From positions 1,054,001-1,118,000 of the forward strand of contig NZ_CP083956.1 in NCBI RefSeq assembly GCF_006442795.2: DNA of 64,000 nt. Direction: 5' to 3'. Source of the stretch: Mesorhizobium sp. B1-1-8. GTDB taxonomy: Bacteria; Pseudomonadota; Alphaproteobacteria; Rhizobiales; Rhizobiaceae. Shown here piece after piece: positions 63,927 to 64,000 of the stretch (the stretch's first letter is position 1; every line of letters starts with the position of its first letter). The notes under the pieces are model-generated. The model was not told the DNA's origin, ran no database searches, and saw nothing but the letters and a program-made list of their open reading frames with translations. The translations under genes were made by a program, and so were the position numbers.

Positions 63927-64000
63927 TTCACACAACGCGGACATAGCTGGTCATGCCGGTTTTCTGGTGCTCGATGATGTGGCAATGCAGCAGCCAGTCT
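63927..64000 (-). CDS. Multicopper oxidase, C-terminal fragment (partial)
   Basis: The last 23 residues of a minus-strand gene cut by the window edge: DWLLHCHIIEHQKTGMTSYV, then RVV. HCHIIEHQKTGM is the type 1/type 3 copper-binding motif (H-C-H-I-x-x-H-x-x-x-G-M) of laccases and CueO/CopA-like oxidases, where C and M are type 1 copper ligands. The TGA is at 63927-63929. The protein is probably secreted and oxidises copper or phenolics; the rest lies outside the window. Confidence 0.9.

Overview
The window is chromosomal DNA of a high-GC alphaproteobacterium, most likely Mesorhizobium or a close relative in the Rhizobiales. The evidence is the family content: a very large NAD-dependent glutamate dehydrogenase, DUF1674, the Usg family, alphaproteobacterial CsgH, and intergenic repeats characteristic of rhizobia. 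These repeats include two full 103-bp RIME1-like copies, a gcatgtctcc/gggacaaaga palindrome family, and several hairpin repeats built on ctccccc or cttctcccc arms. Genus and species are inferred from pattern recognition, not from a search.

Layout. 1-9.2 kb: the 5' part of leuS (minus), YggS, a small membrane protein, two aldo/keto reductases, a LysR regulator divergent from an MFS exporter, then an intact IS481-type insertion sequence sitting inside an intergenic repeat, and usg. 9.5-16.4 kb: acetyl-CoA synthetase with a coupled MOSC protein, a TIM-barrel isomerase, cyclopropane fatty acid synthase, a 23-codon micro-ORF with an extreme ribosome binding site, and a TadG-like protein. 16.6-24.6 kb: a transglutaminase remnant, a HAD phosphatase, DUF1674, htpX-rsmB, a heparinase-like protein, a small monooxygenase and purH. 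24.8-36.1 kb: a UMF1 transporter, a small gene between inverted repeats, the giant glutamate dehydrogenase, a CMD-family enzyme, an AT-richer two-gene nuclease module (RusA-like plus a nuclease-HEPN fusion), a YCII protein and typA. 36.3-49 kb: PhoD, an MFS/TetR pair with a striking shared operator, orphan genes, inorganic pyrophosphatase, GNAT, a LemA/TPM envelope cluster, pdxY-DUF429, carbonic anhydrase and an NTF2-like secreted protein. 49-59 kb: an M3 peptidase, then a CUT1 sugar-type ABC uptake locus with an M81 (MlrC-like) enzyme, an SDR and an RpiR regulator. 59-64 kb: DUF167-YggT, tRNA-Ala(CGC), a curli-type locus (two curlin-repeat proteins around CsgH), secreted small proteins, and the C-terminus of a multicopper oxidase.

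How the genes work together. Most of the window is core metabolism and housekeeping. Three groups look like functional systems: the ABC/M81/SDR/RpiR uptake and catabolism locus; the curli locus; and the coupled RusA-like/nuclease-HEPN pair, which is compositionally foreign, combines a DNA-nuclease fold and an HEPN RNase signature in one protein, and is the best candidate for an uncharacterised conflict or repair system. Intergenic repeats have reshaped several genes here: one splits around the IS, one replaces the start region of a TPM-domain gene, and one supplies the last codons of the M81 gene.
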